From NCBI RefSeq assembly GCF_001971785.1, contig NZ_CP019389.1, positions 62,001 to 126,000 of the forward strand: 64,000 bases of DNA, read 5' to 3'. The DNA comes from Seonamhaeicola sp. S2-3. GTDB taxonomy: Bacteria > Bacteroidota > Bacteroidia > Flavobacteriales > Flavobacteriaceae. A program made the position numbers and the translations under genes. Positions within the stretch are counted from its first letter, which is position 1. Every line of letters begins with the position of its first letter. Below are positions 38,913-48,006 of the stretch, one piece after another. The notes under the pieces are model-generated. The model was not told the origin of the DNA, ran no database searches, and worked only from the letters and a program-made list of their open reading frames with translations.

Positions 38913-39920
38913 ATGCAAACACCATTAGTAAGTATTATAACACCCTTTAAAAATACAGAAGTTTATTTAAATGAATGCTTAAATTCTATTTTAAATCAAA
39001 CATATACTAATTGGGAATTATTAATTATTGATGACCACTCAACAGATAATAGTTTTCAATTAGTAAAAGAATTTGCTTCAAAAGATACGCGTATTAAACT
39101 ATTTAAAAACAATGGTAAAGGTATTATTGCTGCACTAAAATTAGCTTTTAAAAATAGCTCTGGCCAATTGATAACAAGAATGGATAGTGATGATATTATG
39201 CTACCCAACAAATTAGAGGTTCTAGCCAATAATTTAATACAATATGGAAAAAAACATGTTGCTGTAGGTTTAGTAGAATATTTTAGTAAACATGGTGTTG
39301 GCGAAGGTTATAAAACTTATGAAACTTGGCTTAACAACTTAACAAAAACAGGTAGCAATTACAATGAAATTTATAAAGAGTGTGTAATTCCGTCTCCTTC
39401 TTGGATGATTTACAGAGAAGATTTAATAGCTTGTGATGCTTTTAATCCAGATATCTATCCAGAGGACTACGATTTAACATTTAGGTTTTACAAGCACCAA
39501 TTTAAATGTATTCCTTGTAATACCATAATTCATAAATGGCGCGATTACAGTACCAGAACATCACGCACACATATACATTATGCTCAAAATCATTTCACAG
39601 CTTTAAAAGTACATCACTATTTAGATATTGATTATAACAAAGCTAAAACACCAGTAATTTGGGGCGCAGGAACCAAAGGCAAACTAATGGCAAAATTATT
39701 TTTAGAACGAAACATTCCTTTTGAATGGATATGTGATAACCCCAATAAAATTGGAAGAGATATTTACGGTAAAAAACTTTTAAATTTTAATGCTCTAAAA
39801 AACATTAAAAACCCTCAAAGCCTTGTAACTGTGGCTAATAAAGAAGCCCAAAAAGACATTAAAAAATACTTAACAAGTTTAAATTTAAAACCTATAAAAG
39901 ATTATATATTCTTTTGTTGA
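38913..39920 (+). CDS. Family 2 glycosyltransferase with a C-terminal Rossmann-like domain
   Basis: A 335-residue protein. GT2 (GT-A fold) at about 1-225: VSIITPFKNTEVYLNECLNSILNQTYTN-type start, DDHSTDNS, the DxD motif in TRMDSDDIM (about residue 92), and the acceptor-side acidic PEDYDLTFRF. From about residue 245 a separate segment reads TPVIWGAGTKGKLMAKLF, a GxGxxG-like nucleotide-binding start, followed by alternating strands and helices (FEWICDNPNKIGRDIYGKKL, LVTVANKEAQKDIKKYL). Such a tail is unusual on a small GT2. It probably transfers a sugar to a surface glycan or lipid; the substrates are unknown. There is no other glycan gene nearby. The next gene starts 34 bp downstream. Confidence 0.85.
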   Translation: MQTPLVSIITPFKNTEVYLNECLNSILNQTYTNWELLIIDDHSTDNSFQLVKEFASKDTRIKLFKNNGKGIIAALKLAFKNSSGQLITRMDSDDIMLPNKLEVLANNLIQYGKKHVAVGLVEYFSKHGVGEGYKTYETWLNNLTKTGSNYNEIYKECVIPSPSWMIYREDLIACDAFNPDIYPEDYDLTFRFYKHQFKCIPCNTIIHKWRDYSTRTSRTHIHYAQNHFTALKVHHYLDIDYNKAKTPVIWGAGTKGKLMAKLFLERNIPFEWICDNPNKIGRDIYGKKLLNFNALKNIKNPQSLVTVANKEAQKDIKKYLTSLNLKPIKDYIFFC

Positions 39921-39954
39921 AAAAAATATGTAGTTTTGATAAATCTAAATAGGA

Positions 39955-41880
39955 ATGCAGTTTAAAAACCCCGAACTTCTTTACGCTTTATTTTTACTAT
40001 TAGTTCCTATTATTATTCATTTATTTCAATTAAGACGCTTTAAAAAAGAAGCATTTACCAATGTTGCTTTTTTAAAAGAAATAAAACAAAATTCCAGAAA
40101 AAGTTCTCAGATAAAAAAATGGCTAATTCTATGTACTAGGTTATTACTTTTATCGGCTATAATTTTGGCTTTTGCACAACCTTTTAGCTCTAAAAGCAAC
40201 ACTTTTAAAGTTGAAAAAGAAACCGTTATTTATATTGATAACTCTTTTAGTATGCAGGCTAAAGGAAGTCAAGGCGGATTACTAAAACGAGCTATACAAG
40301 ATGTAATTAGTAATGCTCCTGAGAATGATAACATATCTGTTATAACAAACAATAGTACGTTTAAAAACACCACTATTAAAGCCATAAAGAATGATTTACT
40401 TCGGCTAGATTATACTCCTAATCAATTAAGTTTAGAATCTGCTTTCTTAAAATGCAAAACACTTTTTAGTAATAAAAAAGGGACTCTAAAAAACATGGTG
40501 TTTATTTCTGATTTTCAACAAAGAGCAGCTAATTTTAATCCGCAACTAGACTCTCTTACCAATCTAAGATTAGTAAAATTAGAGCCCATAAACACTAACA
40601 ATGTTTCTATTGATACAGCTTTTGTTTCTCAAACCACACCTGCCAACCATGAGTTAAAAGTTGTATTAAAAAATAGTGGTACCCCCATTGAAAATATGCC
40701 CATATCATTATTTAATGAAGACACATTAATTGCAAAAACATCAGTAGAGATAACTAAAGAAGCAGAAACCACTTTTACAATTCCTACCAACAACATTATT
40801 AACGGAAAAATAATTATTGATGATACTGGCTTACAGTTTGATAATAGCTTGTTTTTTAATATAAATAACAAATCTAAAATTAACGTTTTAGCTGTTAATA
40901 ACGGTGATGATACTTTTCTTAAAAAGATTTTTACAGCCGATGAGTTTAATCTAGTTTCTACGTCTAACAATGCTTTAAACTACAATATTATAGACCAACA
41001 ACATTTAATTATTTTAAATGAACTTAAAACCATATCAAATGCAATGGTTTCGGCATTAAAACATTTTACATTACATGGTGGGTCTGTAATAGTTATTCCT
41101 TCTAAAACCATCAATTTACAATCATACAATTTACTTTTAGCAAACTATAATTCAAGTTTTAGCAATCAAATTTTAACAGAGAAAAGAATTACCACAATTA
41201 ACTATGCACACCCTTTATATAAAAAAGGTGTTTTTGAAAAACAAGTGAACAATTTTCAATATCCAAAAGTGCTTAGTTTTTATGAAACAACTTCAAATAA
41301 TTTCACCTCTGTTTTAAGTTATGAAGATGATAAACCTTTTCTTTTTCAAAACAAAAATGTATTTGTTTTTACTTCGGCCTTAAATACTAATAATTCTAAT
41401 TTCAAAAATTCGCCTTTAATAGTACCTACACTTTATAATATTGCCAAACAAAGCTTTAAAACACCAGAGCTATACTATACCATTGGAAACAATAATGAAT
41501 TTGAAGTAGAAACGCAATTACAACAAGATGATATTTTATCGCTTGTAAATAATGGTACTAGCATTATACCAAGACAAAAATACTTTAACAACAAAGTAAT
41601 TATTAACACCTCTGAAACGCCTAATATTGCTAACATTTACGCTATTAAAAACAAAAACAAAACCATTAAAAATGTTAGCTATAATTACAACCGTAATGAG
41701 AGTAACTTAATATACCAAGACCTTTCAAATTTAGAAAATGTAACATTGAGTAATTCAATAGCCAATGTTTTTAATACCATAAAAAGTGATGCAAAAGTTA
41801 ATGTTCTGTGGAAATGGTTTGTTATTTTTGCACTAGTATTATTAGTTATTGAAATGCTCATCTTAAAATACTTTAAATGA
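39955..41880 (+). CDS. BatA-type membrane protein with a von Willebrand A-like domain
   Basis: A 641-residue inner-membrane protein. The N-terminal BatA signature (FKNPELLYALFLLLVPIIIHLFQLRRFKK, TNVAFLKEI) spans two helices at about 6-24 and 56-76. A vWA-like domain with the metal-site motif IYIDNSFSMQAKGS (D-x-S-x-S at about 95-101) follows, then a long beta-rich periplasmic part, and a last span WKWFVIFALVLLVIEMLILKYF at the C-terminus. Homologues are annotated BatA-domain proteins, related to aerotolerance proteins. Its stop overlaps the next gene by 4 bases (ATGA), so it heads a four-gene operon with the dihydroorotase-like gene. Confidence 0.88.
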   Translation: MQFKNPELLYALFLLLVPIIIHLFQLRRFKKEAFTNVAFLKEIKQNSRKSSQIKKWLILCTRLLLLSAIILAFAQPFSSKSNTFKVEKETVIYIDNSFSMQAKGSQGGLLKRAIQDVISNAPENDNISVITNNSTFKNTTIKAIKNDLLRLDYTPNQLSLESAFLKCKTLFSNKKGTLKNMVFISDFQQRAANFNPQLDSLTNLRLVKLEPINTNNVSIDTAFVSQTTPANHELKVVLKNSGTPIENMPISLFNEDTLIAKTSVEITKEAETTFTIPTNNIINGKIIIDDTGLQFDNSLFFNINNKSKINVLAVNNGDDTFLKKIFTADEFNLVSTSNNALNYNIIDQQHLIILNELKTISNAMVSALKHFTLHGGSVIVIPSKTINLQSYNLLLANYNSSFSNQILTEKRITTINYAHPLYKKGVFEKQVNNFQYPKVLSFYETTSNNFTSVLSYEDDKPFLFQNKNVFVFTSALNTNNSNFKNSPLIVPTLYNIAKQSFKTPELYYTIGNNNEFEVETQLQQDDILSLVNNGTSIIPRQKYFNNKVIINTSETPNIANIYAIKNKNKTIKNVSYNYNRNESNLIYQDLSNLENVTLSNSIANVFNTIKSDAKVNVLWKWFVIFALVLLVIEMLILKYFK

Positions 41881-43133
41881 ACATACTTATAAAATCTGCC
41901 ACCATAATAGATTCAAAAAGTGAGTTTCACAATTTAACTCAAGATATTTTAATTGAAAACGGCACGATTTTAAAAATTGCAAAAAACATTAAAAACACTA
42001 ACAACTACCAAGAAATAAAGTTAGAAAACTTACATATTTCTCAAGGTTGGTTTGATAGTAGTGTTTGTTTTGGAGAACCTGGTTTTGAAGAACGCGAAAC
42101 CATTGAAAACGGACTAAAAACTGCTGCAGCATCAGGGTTTACCACCATTGCTTTAAACCCTAATACGCATCCAGTTTTAGACACTAATTCTGATATTACA
42201 TTTGTTACTGCAAAAGCAAATAATAATGCAGTAACGGTATTACCAATTGGCGCCTTAACCATAGGTAGTAACGGTGTTGATTTAGCCGAAATTTACGATA
42301 TGACTAATGCTGGGGCTGTAGCTTTTTATGATTACAAAAAGCCTATTAGTAACCCTAACCTAATGAAAATTGCGCTTCAATATGCCTCTAATTTTAACGG
42401 ATTGGTATGCTCATTTCCACAAGAAAATAAAATTTCTGGTTTAGGTGTTATGAACGAAAATATAACTAGTACCAAATTAGGTTTAAAAGGAATACCGGCT
42501 TTAGCCGAAGAATTACAAGTTGCCAGAGATTTATTCTTGCTAGAATACACTGGTGGTAAACTGCATATTCCAACCATTTCAACCGCTAAATCTGTGGCAT
42601 TAATCAGAGAAGCCAAAAAGAAAAAATTAGACATTACCTGTAGCGTTGCAATTCATAATTTGTGTTTTACAGATGATGTTTTAACAACTTTTGATTCAAA
42701 TTATAAAGTACTACCTCCATTAAGAACTCAAACCGATATTGACGCTTTAATTGAAGGGGTTAAAGATGGTACTATAGATATGGTAACTAGTGACCATACC
42801 CCTATTGACATTGAAGAAAAGAAAGTAGAGTTTGATCATGCTAATTACGGAACCATAGGTTTAGAAAGTGCATTTGGAGCATTACAAACCATTTTCACCA
42901 CTAAAAAAACTATAGATTTACTTACTAAAGGTAAACAACGTTTTGGTGTAAATTATTCACCTATAAATATTGGAGAAAAAGCCAACATAACACTTTTTAA
43001 TCCAAATTCTAAATACACTTTTAATAAAAATCATATTTTATCCAAATCAAAAAATAGCATTTTCCAAGGAGCTAGTTTAAAAGGAAATGTTTACGGTATT
43101 ATTTCAAACAATAAAGTGTCTTTAAATAATTAA
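41877..43133 (+). CDS. Dihydroorotase-like protein lacking the metal ligands (probably non-catalytic)
   Basis: A 418-residue amidohydrolase-fold protein of the dihydroorotase family. The canonical metal site DxHxHxREPG reads D60-S-S62-V-C64-F-G-E-P-G, so both His and the substrate Arg are replaced. The third His (usually HxED) is absent in CSFPQENK, and the fourth (usual HxST) is Thr in LHIPTIST. The Asp of SDHTP is kept. The enzyme is therefore unlikely to hold zinc. Non-catalytic homologues (PyrC') are known as structural partners of aspartate transcarbamoylase in some bacteria; that role here is inference. It overlaps batA by 4 bases and precedes the DUF4870-like gene by 3 bp. Confidence 0.85.
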   Translation: MNILIKSATIIDSKSEFHNLTQDILIENGTILKIAKNIKNTNNYQEIKLENLHISQGWFDSSVCFGEPGFEERETIENGLKTAAASGFTTIALNPNTHPVLDTNSDITFVTAKANNNAVTVLPIGALTIGSNGVDLAEIYDMTNAGAVAFYDYKKPISNPNLMKIALQYASNFNGLVCSFPQENKISGLGVMNENITSTKLGLKGIPALAEELQVARDLFLLEYTGGKLHIPTISTAKSVALIREAKKKKLDITCSVAIHNLCFTDDVLTTFDSNYKVLPPLRTQTDIDALIEGVKDGTIDMVTSDHTPIDIEEKKVEFDHANYGTIGLESAFGALQTIFTTKKTIDLLTKGKQRFGVNYSPINIGEKANITLFNPNSKYTFNKNHILSKSKNSIFQGASLKGNVYGIISNNKVSLNN

Positions 43134-43136
43134 TAC

Positions 43137-43469
43137 ATGACTCAACAAGATATTAAAGAAGGTAAAGGATTAGCCATAGTAAGTTATTTAGCTCTTATAG
43201 GTATAATTATTGCTTATTTTTTAAATAATGACAAAAACAATCCGTTCACAGCCTTTCATTTAAGACAATCTATAGGCTTATGGCTTATGTTTCATCTTTT
43301 AGGCTTTGTTGTTAGTGGCTTTGATAATTGGGGCGTAACATCAGGATTTTATTTATTTTTTTGTGTTTTGTTTATTTATGGTTTAATAAACGCTATTATG
43401 GGTAAAGCTCAAACCGTTCCTATTTTAGGTGAGCTATTCCAAAAATGGTTTTCAAATATAGGACGATAA
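43137..43469 (+). CDS. DUF4870-like small membrane protein
   Basis: A 110-residue protein with three hydrophobic segments: AIVSYLALIGIIIAYFL (about 13-29), HLRQSIGLWLMFHLLGFVVSGF (about 41-62) and FYLFFCVLFIYGLINAIMG (about 71-89). The pattern GxAIVSYLxLIG...NPFTAFHLRQSIGLWL is that of DUF4870/Tic20-like import-component proteins. The function is unknown. It is third in the batA operon, with 3-bp gaps on both sides. Confidence 0.8.
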   Translation: MTQQDIKEGKGLAIVSYLALIGIIIAYFLNNDKNNPFTAFHLRQSIGLWLMFHLLGFVVSGFDNWGVTSGFYLFFCVLFIYGLINAIMGKAQTVPILGELFQKWFSNIGR

Positions 43470-43472
43470 ACA

Positions 43473-44126
43473 ATGAACAACTCACTTTCTTTATTCCATA
43501 TTACTAGACCTTCTGTTTTAAAAGAAAATGCACCTTTATTAATAATGATGCATGGATATGGTAGCGATGAAAACGATTTATTTTCGTTTGCTAGTGAATT
43601 ACCTGATGATTTTTTTATTATTTCAGTAAGAGCTCCTTACCCCCTGTCTCCCTATGGAAATGCTTGGTATGCCATTAATTTCGATGCTGAAAAAGGTAAA
43701 TGGAATGATAAAGAGCAAGCCGAAGCATCAAGAGATTTAATTGCTAAATTTATAGATGAAGCTACAGAAAACTATCCGGTAAATAAAAATAACGTAACAC
43801 TTTTAGGTTTTAGTCAAGGTAGTATTTTAAGTTACGGAGTGGCCTTAAATTATCCTGAAAAAATTAAAAATATAGTGGCTTTAAGTGGTTATGTTTATCA
43901 TGATATTCTTCCAAAAGATTTAGAAAATAGAGATTATTCAAATCTTAATTTTTATTGCTCCCATGGTAGTGTAGATCAAGTAATTCCTGTAGATTGGGCA
44001 AGACAAACCCCTACTTTTTTAAAAAGCTTAAATATTAAGCACCAATATTCTGAATTTCCTGTGGGGCATGGTGTAGCTCCTCAAAACTTTTTTGAATTTA
44101 AAAACTGGTTGTTAGAACGCATTTAA
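43473..44126 (+). CDS. Alpha/beta hydrolase, carboxylesterase/phospholipase family
   Basis: A 217-residue serine hydrolase. MMHGYGSDENDLF at about 24-36 forms the oxyanion loop, the nucleophile elbow is GFSQGS (Ser about 111), the Asp is probably in HGSVDQVIPVDWA, and the His in FPVGHGVAPQ near the C-terminus. Size and motifs match the YpfH/EstB-type cytoplasmic carboxylesterase family. The substrate is unknown. It is last in the batA-led operon, 3 bp behind the DUF4870-like gene, and is followed by a long palindromic terminator. Confidence 0.9.
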   Translation: MNNSLSLFHITRPSVLKENAPLLIMMHGYGSDENDLFSFASELPDDFFIISVRAPYPLSPYGNAWYAINFDAEKGKWNDKEQAEASRDLIAKFIDEATENYPVNKNNVTLLGFSQGSILSYGVALNYPEKIKNIVALSGYVYHDILPKDLENRDYSNLNFYCSHGSVDQVIPVDWARQTPTFLKSLNIKHQYSEFPVGHGVAPQNFFEFKNWLLERI

Positions 44127-44172
44127 CCTTCTATTCAAATCAATAACATCAACTTAATAAAACTGATTAAAA

Positions 44173-44219
44173 TTATAAACAAAAGACCAACGCTTTCCAC
44201 GTTGGTCTTTTGTTTATAA
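44173..44219. terminator. Long bidirectional terminator
   Basis: A 20-bp perfect stem (44173-44192 with 44200-44219) and 7-base loop between the convergent hydrolase gene and acnA. A-rich and T-rich arms fit termination on both strands. Confidence 0.9.
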
Positions 44220-44231
44220 ATGAATTAAAAC

Positions 44232-46499
44232 TTAAGCGTTTTGTTTCTTAATTAAATTTAATGCTGAACCTTCTTTAAACCACTCTATTTGAGCATCGTT
44301 ATATGAGTGATTTAATTTAATGATGTCTTTACTTCCATCAGCATGAACTACCTCTAAAGTTAATTGCTTGTCTGGAGCAAATTCGTTTAAATCTAAAAAG
44401 TTGAAGGTGTCATCTTCTTGAATTAAATCGTAATCATTTTCATTAGCAAAAGTTAAACCTAACATACCTTGCTTTTTAAGGTTTGTTTCGTGTATACGTG
44501 CAAACGACTTAACAATTACTGCTGCAACTCCTAAATGACGAGGTTGCATTGCAGCATGCTCTCTAGATGATCCTTCGCCATAGTTATGATCTCCAACTAC
44601 AACTGTTTTTATACCTGCTTTTTTGTATTGGCGCTGTACATCTGGCACACCACCATACTCTCCAGTTAACTGATTTTTTACAAAGTTTGTTTGCTTATTA
44701 AAAGCGTTTACAGCACCAATTAATGTGTTGTTTGCTATATTATCTAAATGCCCCCTGTAACGTAACCAAGGTCCCGCCATAGAAATATGGTCGGTAGTAC
44801 ATTTACCAAAGGCTTTTATTAATAGTTTGGCTCCTGTAATAGAATCTCCTAGTGGTTCAAATGGTGTTAGTAACTGTAAACGTTCAGAATCTTCTTTAAC
44901 CACAACATTTACATGACTACCATCTTCTTCTGGAGCCAAGTACCCGTTATCTTTTACTTCAAATCCTTTTGGTGGTAGCTCCCATCCTGTTGGTTCGTCT
45001 AACTTTACTTCTTCACCATTTTCATTAATTAAAGTATCAGTTAATGGATTAAAGTCTAAACGACCAGCAATGGCTATAGCCGCCGTTAATTCTGGAGATG
45101 CCACAAAAGCATGCGTATTTGGGTTTCCATCAGCACGTTTAGCAAAGTTTCGGTTAAACGAGTGTACAATGCTGTTTTTGGGTGCATTTTTAGGATCGCT
45201 GTACCTTGCCCATTGGCCAATACATGGACCACAAGCGTTGGTGAATATTTTAGCACCCAATTTTTCAAATACTTGAAGAATACCATCGCGTTCTGCGGTA
45301 TAACGTACTTGTTCTGAACCTGGGTTAATACCAAACTCTGCTTTTGTTTTTAAGCCCTTATCTAAGGCTTGTTGAGCAATAGAAGAGGCTCTTGATAAAT
45401 CCTCGTAAGATGAATTGGTACAAGACCCAATTAACCCCCACTCTACTTTTAATGGCCATCCATTTTCTGTTGCTTTTTTAGTCATATCCTTACCCACTTC
45501 AGTAGATAAGTCTGGGGTAAATGGTCCATTTAATAATGGGCCTAATTCTGACAGATTAATTTCTATAACTTGATCAAAATACTGTTCTGGATTTTCATAC
45601 ACCTCAGCATCGGCTGTTAAATAAGGAGCTACTTCATTGGCAGCATCTGCAATATCAGCTCTATCGGTGGCACGTAAATATCTATCCATAGATTCATCGT
45701 ACCCAAAAGTAGATGTGGTTGCACCTATTTCGGCTCCCATATTACAAATGGTTCCTTTACCAGTACATGACATTGCCGTTGCTCCAGGTCCAAAATATTC
45801 TACAATAGCACCTGTTCCTCCTTTTACAGTAAGAATTTCTGCTACTTTTAAAATCACATCTTTTGGCGCCGTCCATCCTGATAGTTTACCTGTTAACTTT
45901 ACCCCAATTAACTTAGGAAACTTAAGCTCCCAAGCCATACCAGCCATAACATCTACCGCATCGGCACCACCAACACCTATAGCTACCATACCTAAACCAC
46001 CTGCATTTACGGTATGAGAATCTGTTCCAATCATCATACCTCCAGGAAATGCATAATTTTCTAATACCACTTGGTGAATGATACCTGCTCCTGGTTTCCA
46101 GAACCCAATACCATATTTATTAGATACAGATTCTAAGAAATTAAATACCTCGCTACTTACAGAATTGGCATGTCTTAAATCTTTTTCAGCACCATCTTTA
46201 GCTTGAATTAAGTGATCACAATGTACCGTTGTTGGTACAGCAACTTTACTTTTACCTGCTTGCATAAATTGCAATAAGGCCATTTGCGCTGTAGCGTCTT
46301 GACACGCAATTCTATCGGGAGCAAAATCCACATAATCTTTCCCTCTAGTGAAGGCTTTTGTTGGCGTACCATCCCAAAGGTGATTATATAATATTTTCTC
46401 AGATAATGTTAGTGGTTTCCCAACAATGTCTCGGGCGATATCTACGCGATTTTTCATTCTGTCGTAAACGCCTTTTATCATATCAATATCAAATGCCAT
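44232..46499 (-). CDS. Aconitate hydratase, mitochondrial/AcnA type
   Basis: A 755-residue 4Fe-4S enzyme that isomerises citrate and isocitrate. Cluster ligands are Cys in [14 protein letters not shown] (about 358-371) and CGPC in [13 protein letters not shown] (about 423-435). The active-site loop [17 protein letters not shown] lies near 637-653. The 755-residue length and [16 protein letters not shown] match the eukaryotic mitochondrial and Bacteroidota type, not the longer AcnA/IRP1 type. It is on the same strand as acnB, but an IS element and about 130 bp of intact flank lie upstream, so it probably has its own promoter. Confidence 0.95.
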   Translation of the reverse strand: MAFDIDMIKGVYDRMKNRVDIARDIVGKPLTLSEKILYNHLWDGTPTKAFTRGKDYVDFAPDRIACQDATAQMALLQFMQAGKSKVAVPTTVHCDHLIQAKDGAEKDLRHANSVSSEVFNFLESVSNKYGIGFWKPGAGIIHQVVLENYAFPGGMMIGTDSHTVNAGGLGMVAIGVGGADAVDVMAGMAWELKFPKLIGVKLTGKLSGWTAPKDVILKVAEILTVKGGTGAIVEYFGPGATAMSCTGKGTICNMGAEIGATTSTFGYDESMDRYLRATDRADIADAANEVAPYLTADAEVYENPEQYFDQVIEINLSELGPLLNGPFTPDLSTEVGKDMTKKATENGWPLKVEWGLIGSCTNSSYEDLSRASSIAQQALDKGLKTKAEFGINPGSEQVRYTAERDGILQVFEKLGAKIFTNACGPCIGQWARYSDPKNAPKNSIVHSFNRNFAKRADGNPNTHAFVASPELTAAIAIAGRLDFNPLTDTLINENGEEVKLDEPTGWELPPKGFEVKDNGYLAPEEDGSHVNVVVKEDSERLQLLTPFEPLGDSITGAKLLIKAFGKCTTDHISMAGPWLRYRGHLDNIANNTLIGAVNAFNKQTNFVKNQLTGEYGGVPDVQRQYKKAGIKTVVVGDHNYGEGSSREHAAMQPRHLGVAAVIVKSFARIHETNLKKQGMLGLTFANENDYDLIQEDDTFNFLDLNEFAPDKQLTLEVVHADGSKDIIKLNHSYNDAQIEWFKEGSALNLIKKQNA

Positions 46500-46630
46500 A
46501 AGTGTGTATATTTTAAATTTTTAATAATTCAATTATAGGTTCACTAATATACGAAATTAGAATACCGTTTAAAAAGTAAAAATATAGACTTGTCTTATAA
46601 CGAGTTAATTTAAATCTATACTTGCCATTT

Positions 46631-46655
46631 TGAGTCGTCCTAAAATAGGTTGACA
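46631..46655. repeat. IS left terminal inverted repeat
   Basis: Starts TGAGTCGTCCTAAAATAGGT; matches the reverse complement of 47916-47940 with four differences. Confidence 0.85.
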
Positions 46656-46671
46656 GTTTTTATAAATTAAA

Positions 46672-47487
46672 TTAAACCTGAGAATTTAACTTCTCAGGTT
46701 TTTTGTTGTGTATAAAGTTAGGTGTTTTCATGTTAAGGCTCAAATGCGGTCTTTTATTGTTATAAGTTTCTATAGATTCTTTGATTAACCGTTCAAGCTC
46801 TCTTCCATTATTGCACTTATAAATTAAGAACTCTTGTTTTAAAATTCCATTAATGCGCTCTGCTAATGCGTTTTGGTAGCAATCATAACCATCTGTCATT
46901 GATGGTATTACGTTGTTTTCCCTTAAAGCCTTTTGATAGACAAAAGCACAATACTGTAGTCCACGATCAGAATGATGGATAATTTCATTATTTGTATCTC
47001 TTTTCTTTATGGCCATATTAAAAGCTTTGACTACATTTTTTGCACTCATATCATCACTTAATTGATATCCAACTATTTTTCTACTATAAGCATCTGTTAC
47101 CAAAGATAAATAATGTGTTTTTTCTCTGCTTTTTATGTAGGTAATATCACTTACAAACACATGTTCTGGCCTATTAGGTTGGATGTCTTTTAGTAGGTTA
47201 GGGTGCTTTTTAAGCCAATGTTTTGAGTTTGTGGTTTTGGTATAGTTTTTCTTTGGTGTTATTAATAAATGTTCTGTTTTTAAATAAGCAAATAAGGCAT
47301 CTCTCCCTATTTTTATTTGATGTTTATCAAACTCTGGCTTTAGCAAGTAGTAGAGTTTACGTGTACCCAGTCTTGGCATATCTCTACGAATAACAAGTAC
47401 TAAGGATTTTATCTTTGAGAGTTCTTTGATACGTGCTTCTTTACGTTTTTGAGCTTGATAAACAGCTTGTCTACTTATCCCTAACAA
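46672..47487 (-). CDS. IS3-family transposase OrfB (integrase catalytic domain)
   Basis: 271 residues from the first ATG. The HTH_21-like segment comes first, then the DDE integrase core: D in VFVSDITY, D in IHHSDRGLQY and E in NALAERINGILKQEF, with the Lys seven residues after that Glu. The functional protein is probably OrfAB, made by -1 frameshifting at 47553-47559, which would join orfA to the frame KAFIPTIQIIKQDKQ upstream of this ATG. Length and motifs match IS150-group enzymes. Confidence 0.93.
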   Translation of the reverse strand: MLGISRQAVYQAQKRKEARIKELSKIKSLVLVIRRDMPRLGTRKLYYLLKPEFDKHQIKIGRDALFAYLKTEHLLITPKKNYTKTTNSKHWLKKHPNLLKDIQPNRPEHVFVSDITYIKSREKTHYLSLVTDAYSRKIVGYQLSDDMSAKNVVKAFNMAIKKRDTNNEIIHHSDRGLQYCAFVYQKALRENNVIPSMTDGYDCYQNALAERINGILKQEFLIYKCNNGRELERLIKESIETYNNKRPHLSLNMKTPNFIHNKKPEKLNSQV

Positions 47488-47507
47488 TCTACATGAGTGC
47501 GCAATGG

Positions 47508-47900
47508 CTACTTGCTTGTCTTGTTTGATGATTTGGATTGTTGGGATAAAAGCTTTTTTCTAATAGAAGTACCAAATTGTTTGTCTGATACATCTATCAT
47601 TGTATTGAGCAATAAGTTCTTTAATCGCTCATCTTCTAGTTCTCGTTCTAAACGCTTTATCCTTTGGGCTGGTGTTTCTTTTTCTTTAGGCAAATTATTA
47701 AAGTTTGGTTTACTCCAATCTAAAGTACCATATTTTCTTAACCATACCAAAACGGTACTCCTGCCTTGGATACCATAAGCTTTTTGAATCTGTTTGTATG
47801 TGTAGTTGCCTTTTTCTACTTCGGACACCAAGGCTAATTTAAAGCCTAAATTGTAATCTCGTTGTGTGCGCTTAAATCGCTTGTGTTCTTTATTTTTCAT
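47508..47900 (-). CDS. IS3-family transposase OrfA (helix-turn-helix)
   Basis: 130 residues from the ATG at 47898-47900; the upstream start at 47921 would overlap the terminal repeat and is less likely. The HTH segment (YTYKQIQKAYGIQGRSTVLVWL) recognises the IS ends, and a leucine-zipper-like coiled coil (AQRIKRLERELEDERLKNLLL) mediates multimerisation. It overlaps the extended orfB frame in the -1 phase. Confidence 0.9.
   Translation of the reverse strand: MKNKEHKRFKRTQRDYNLGFKLALVSEVEKGNYTYKQIQKAYGIQGRSTVLVWLRKYGTLDWSKPNFNNLPKEKETPAQRIKRLERELEDERLKNLLLNTMIDVSDKQFGTSIRKKLLSQQSKSSNKTSK
47553..47559 (-). other. Probable -1 programmed frameshift site A AAA AAG
   Basis: On the minus strand the end of orfA reads AGA AAA AAG CTT. 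The heptamer AAAAAAG is the standard slippery site of IS150-like elements; the -1 frame from here is open into orfB. Confidence 0.75.
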
Positions 47901-47915
47901 AATAAGTCGATTTTG

Positions 47916-47940
47916 TGTCAACTTATTTTAGGACGGGACA
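47916..47940. repeat. IS right terminal inverted repeat
   Basis: Ends TTTTAGGACGGGACA; partner of 46631-46655. Confidence 0.85.
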
Positions 47941-47952
47941 TTTTGAAGTAAA

Positions 47953-47980
47953 AAAGCCCAAGTTGAAAAACCCGAGCTTT
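47953..47980 (-). terminator. Terminator of acnB
   Basis: On the minus strand AAAGCTCGGGTT / AACTTGGGCTTT with G-T pairs and a TTTC loop, then a T-run. It lies 26 bp after the acnB stop and 12 bp before the IS end. Confidence 0.7.
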
Positions 47981-48006
47981 ATATTTATTATGTGTTTATT
48001 GTTAAA

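Larger units (their letters stand above)
46631..47940 (-). mobile_element. Complete IS3-family insertion sequence (IS150-like)
   Basis: A 1310-bp element with 25-bp imperfect terminal inverted repeats (46631-46655 and 47916-47940; ends TG...CA, shared core CGTCCTAAAATA). Two overlapping transposase frames are present, with a -1 slippery heptamer. It is flanked by TTT on both sides, consistent with a 3-bp target duplication but too simple to prove it. It sits between the terminator of acnB and the promoter region of acnA and breaks no gene. Both frames are intact, so it may still be active. Confidence 0.92.
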
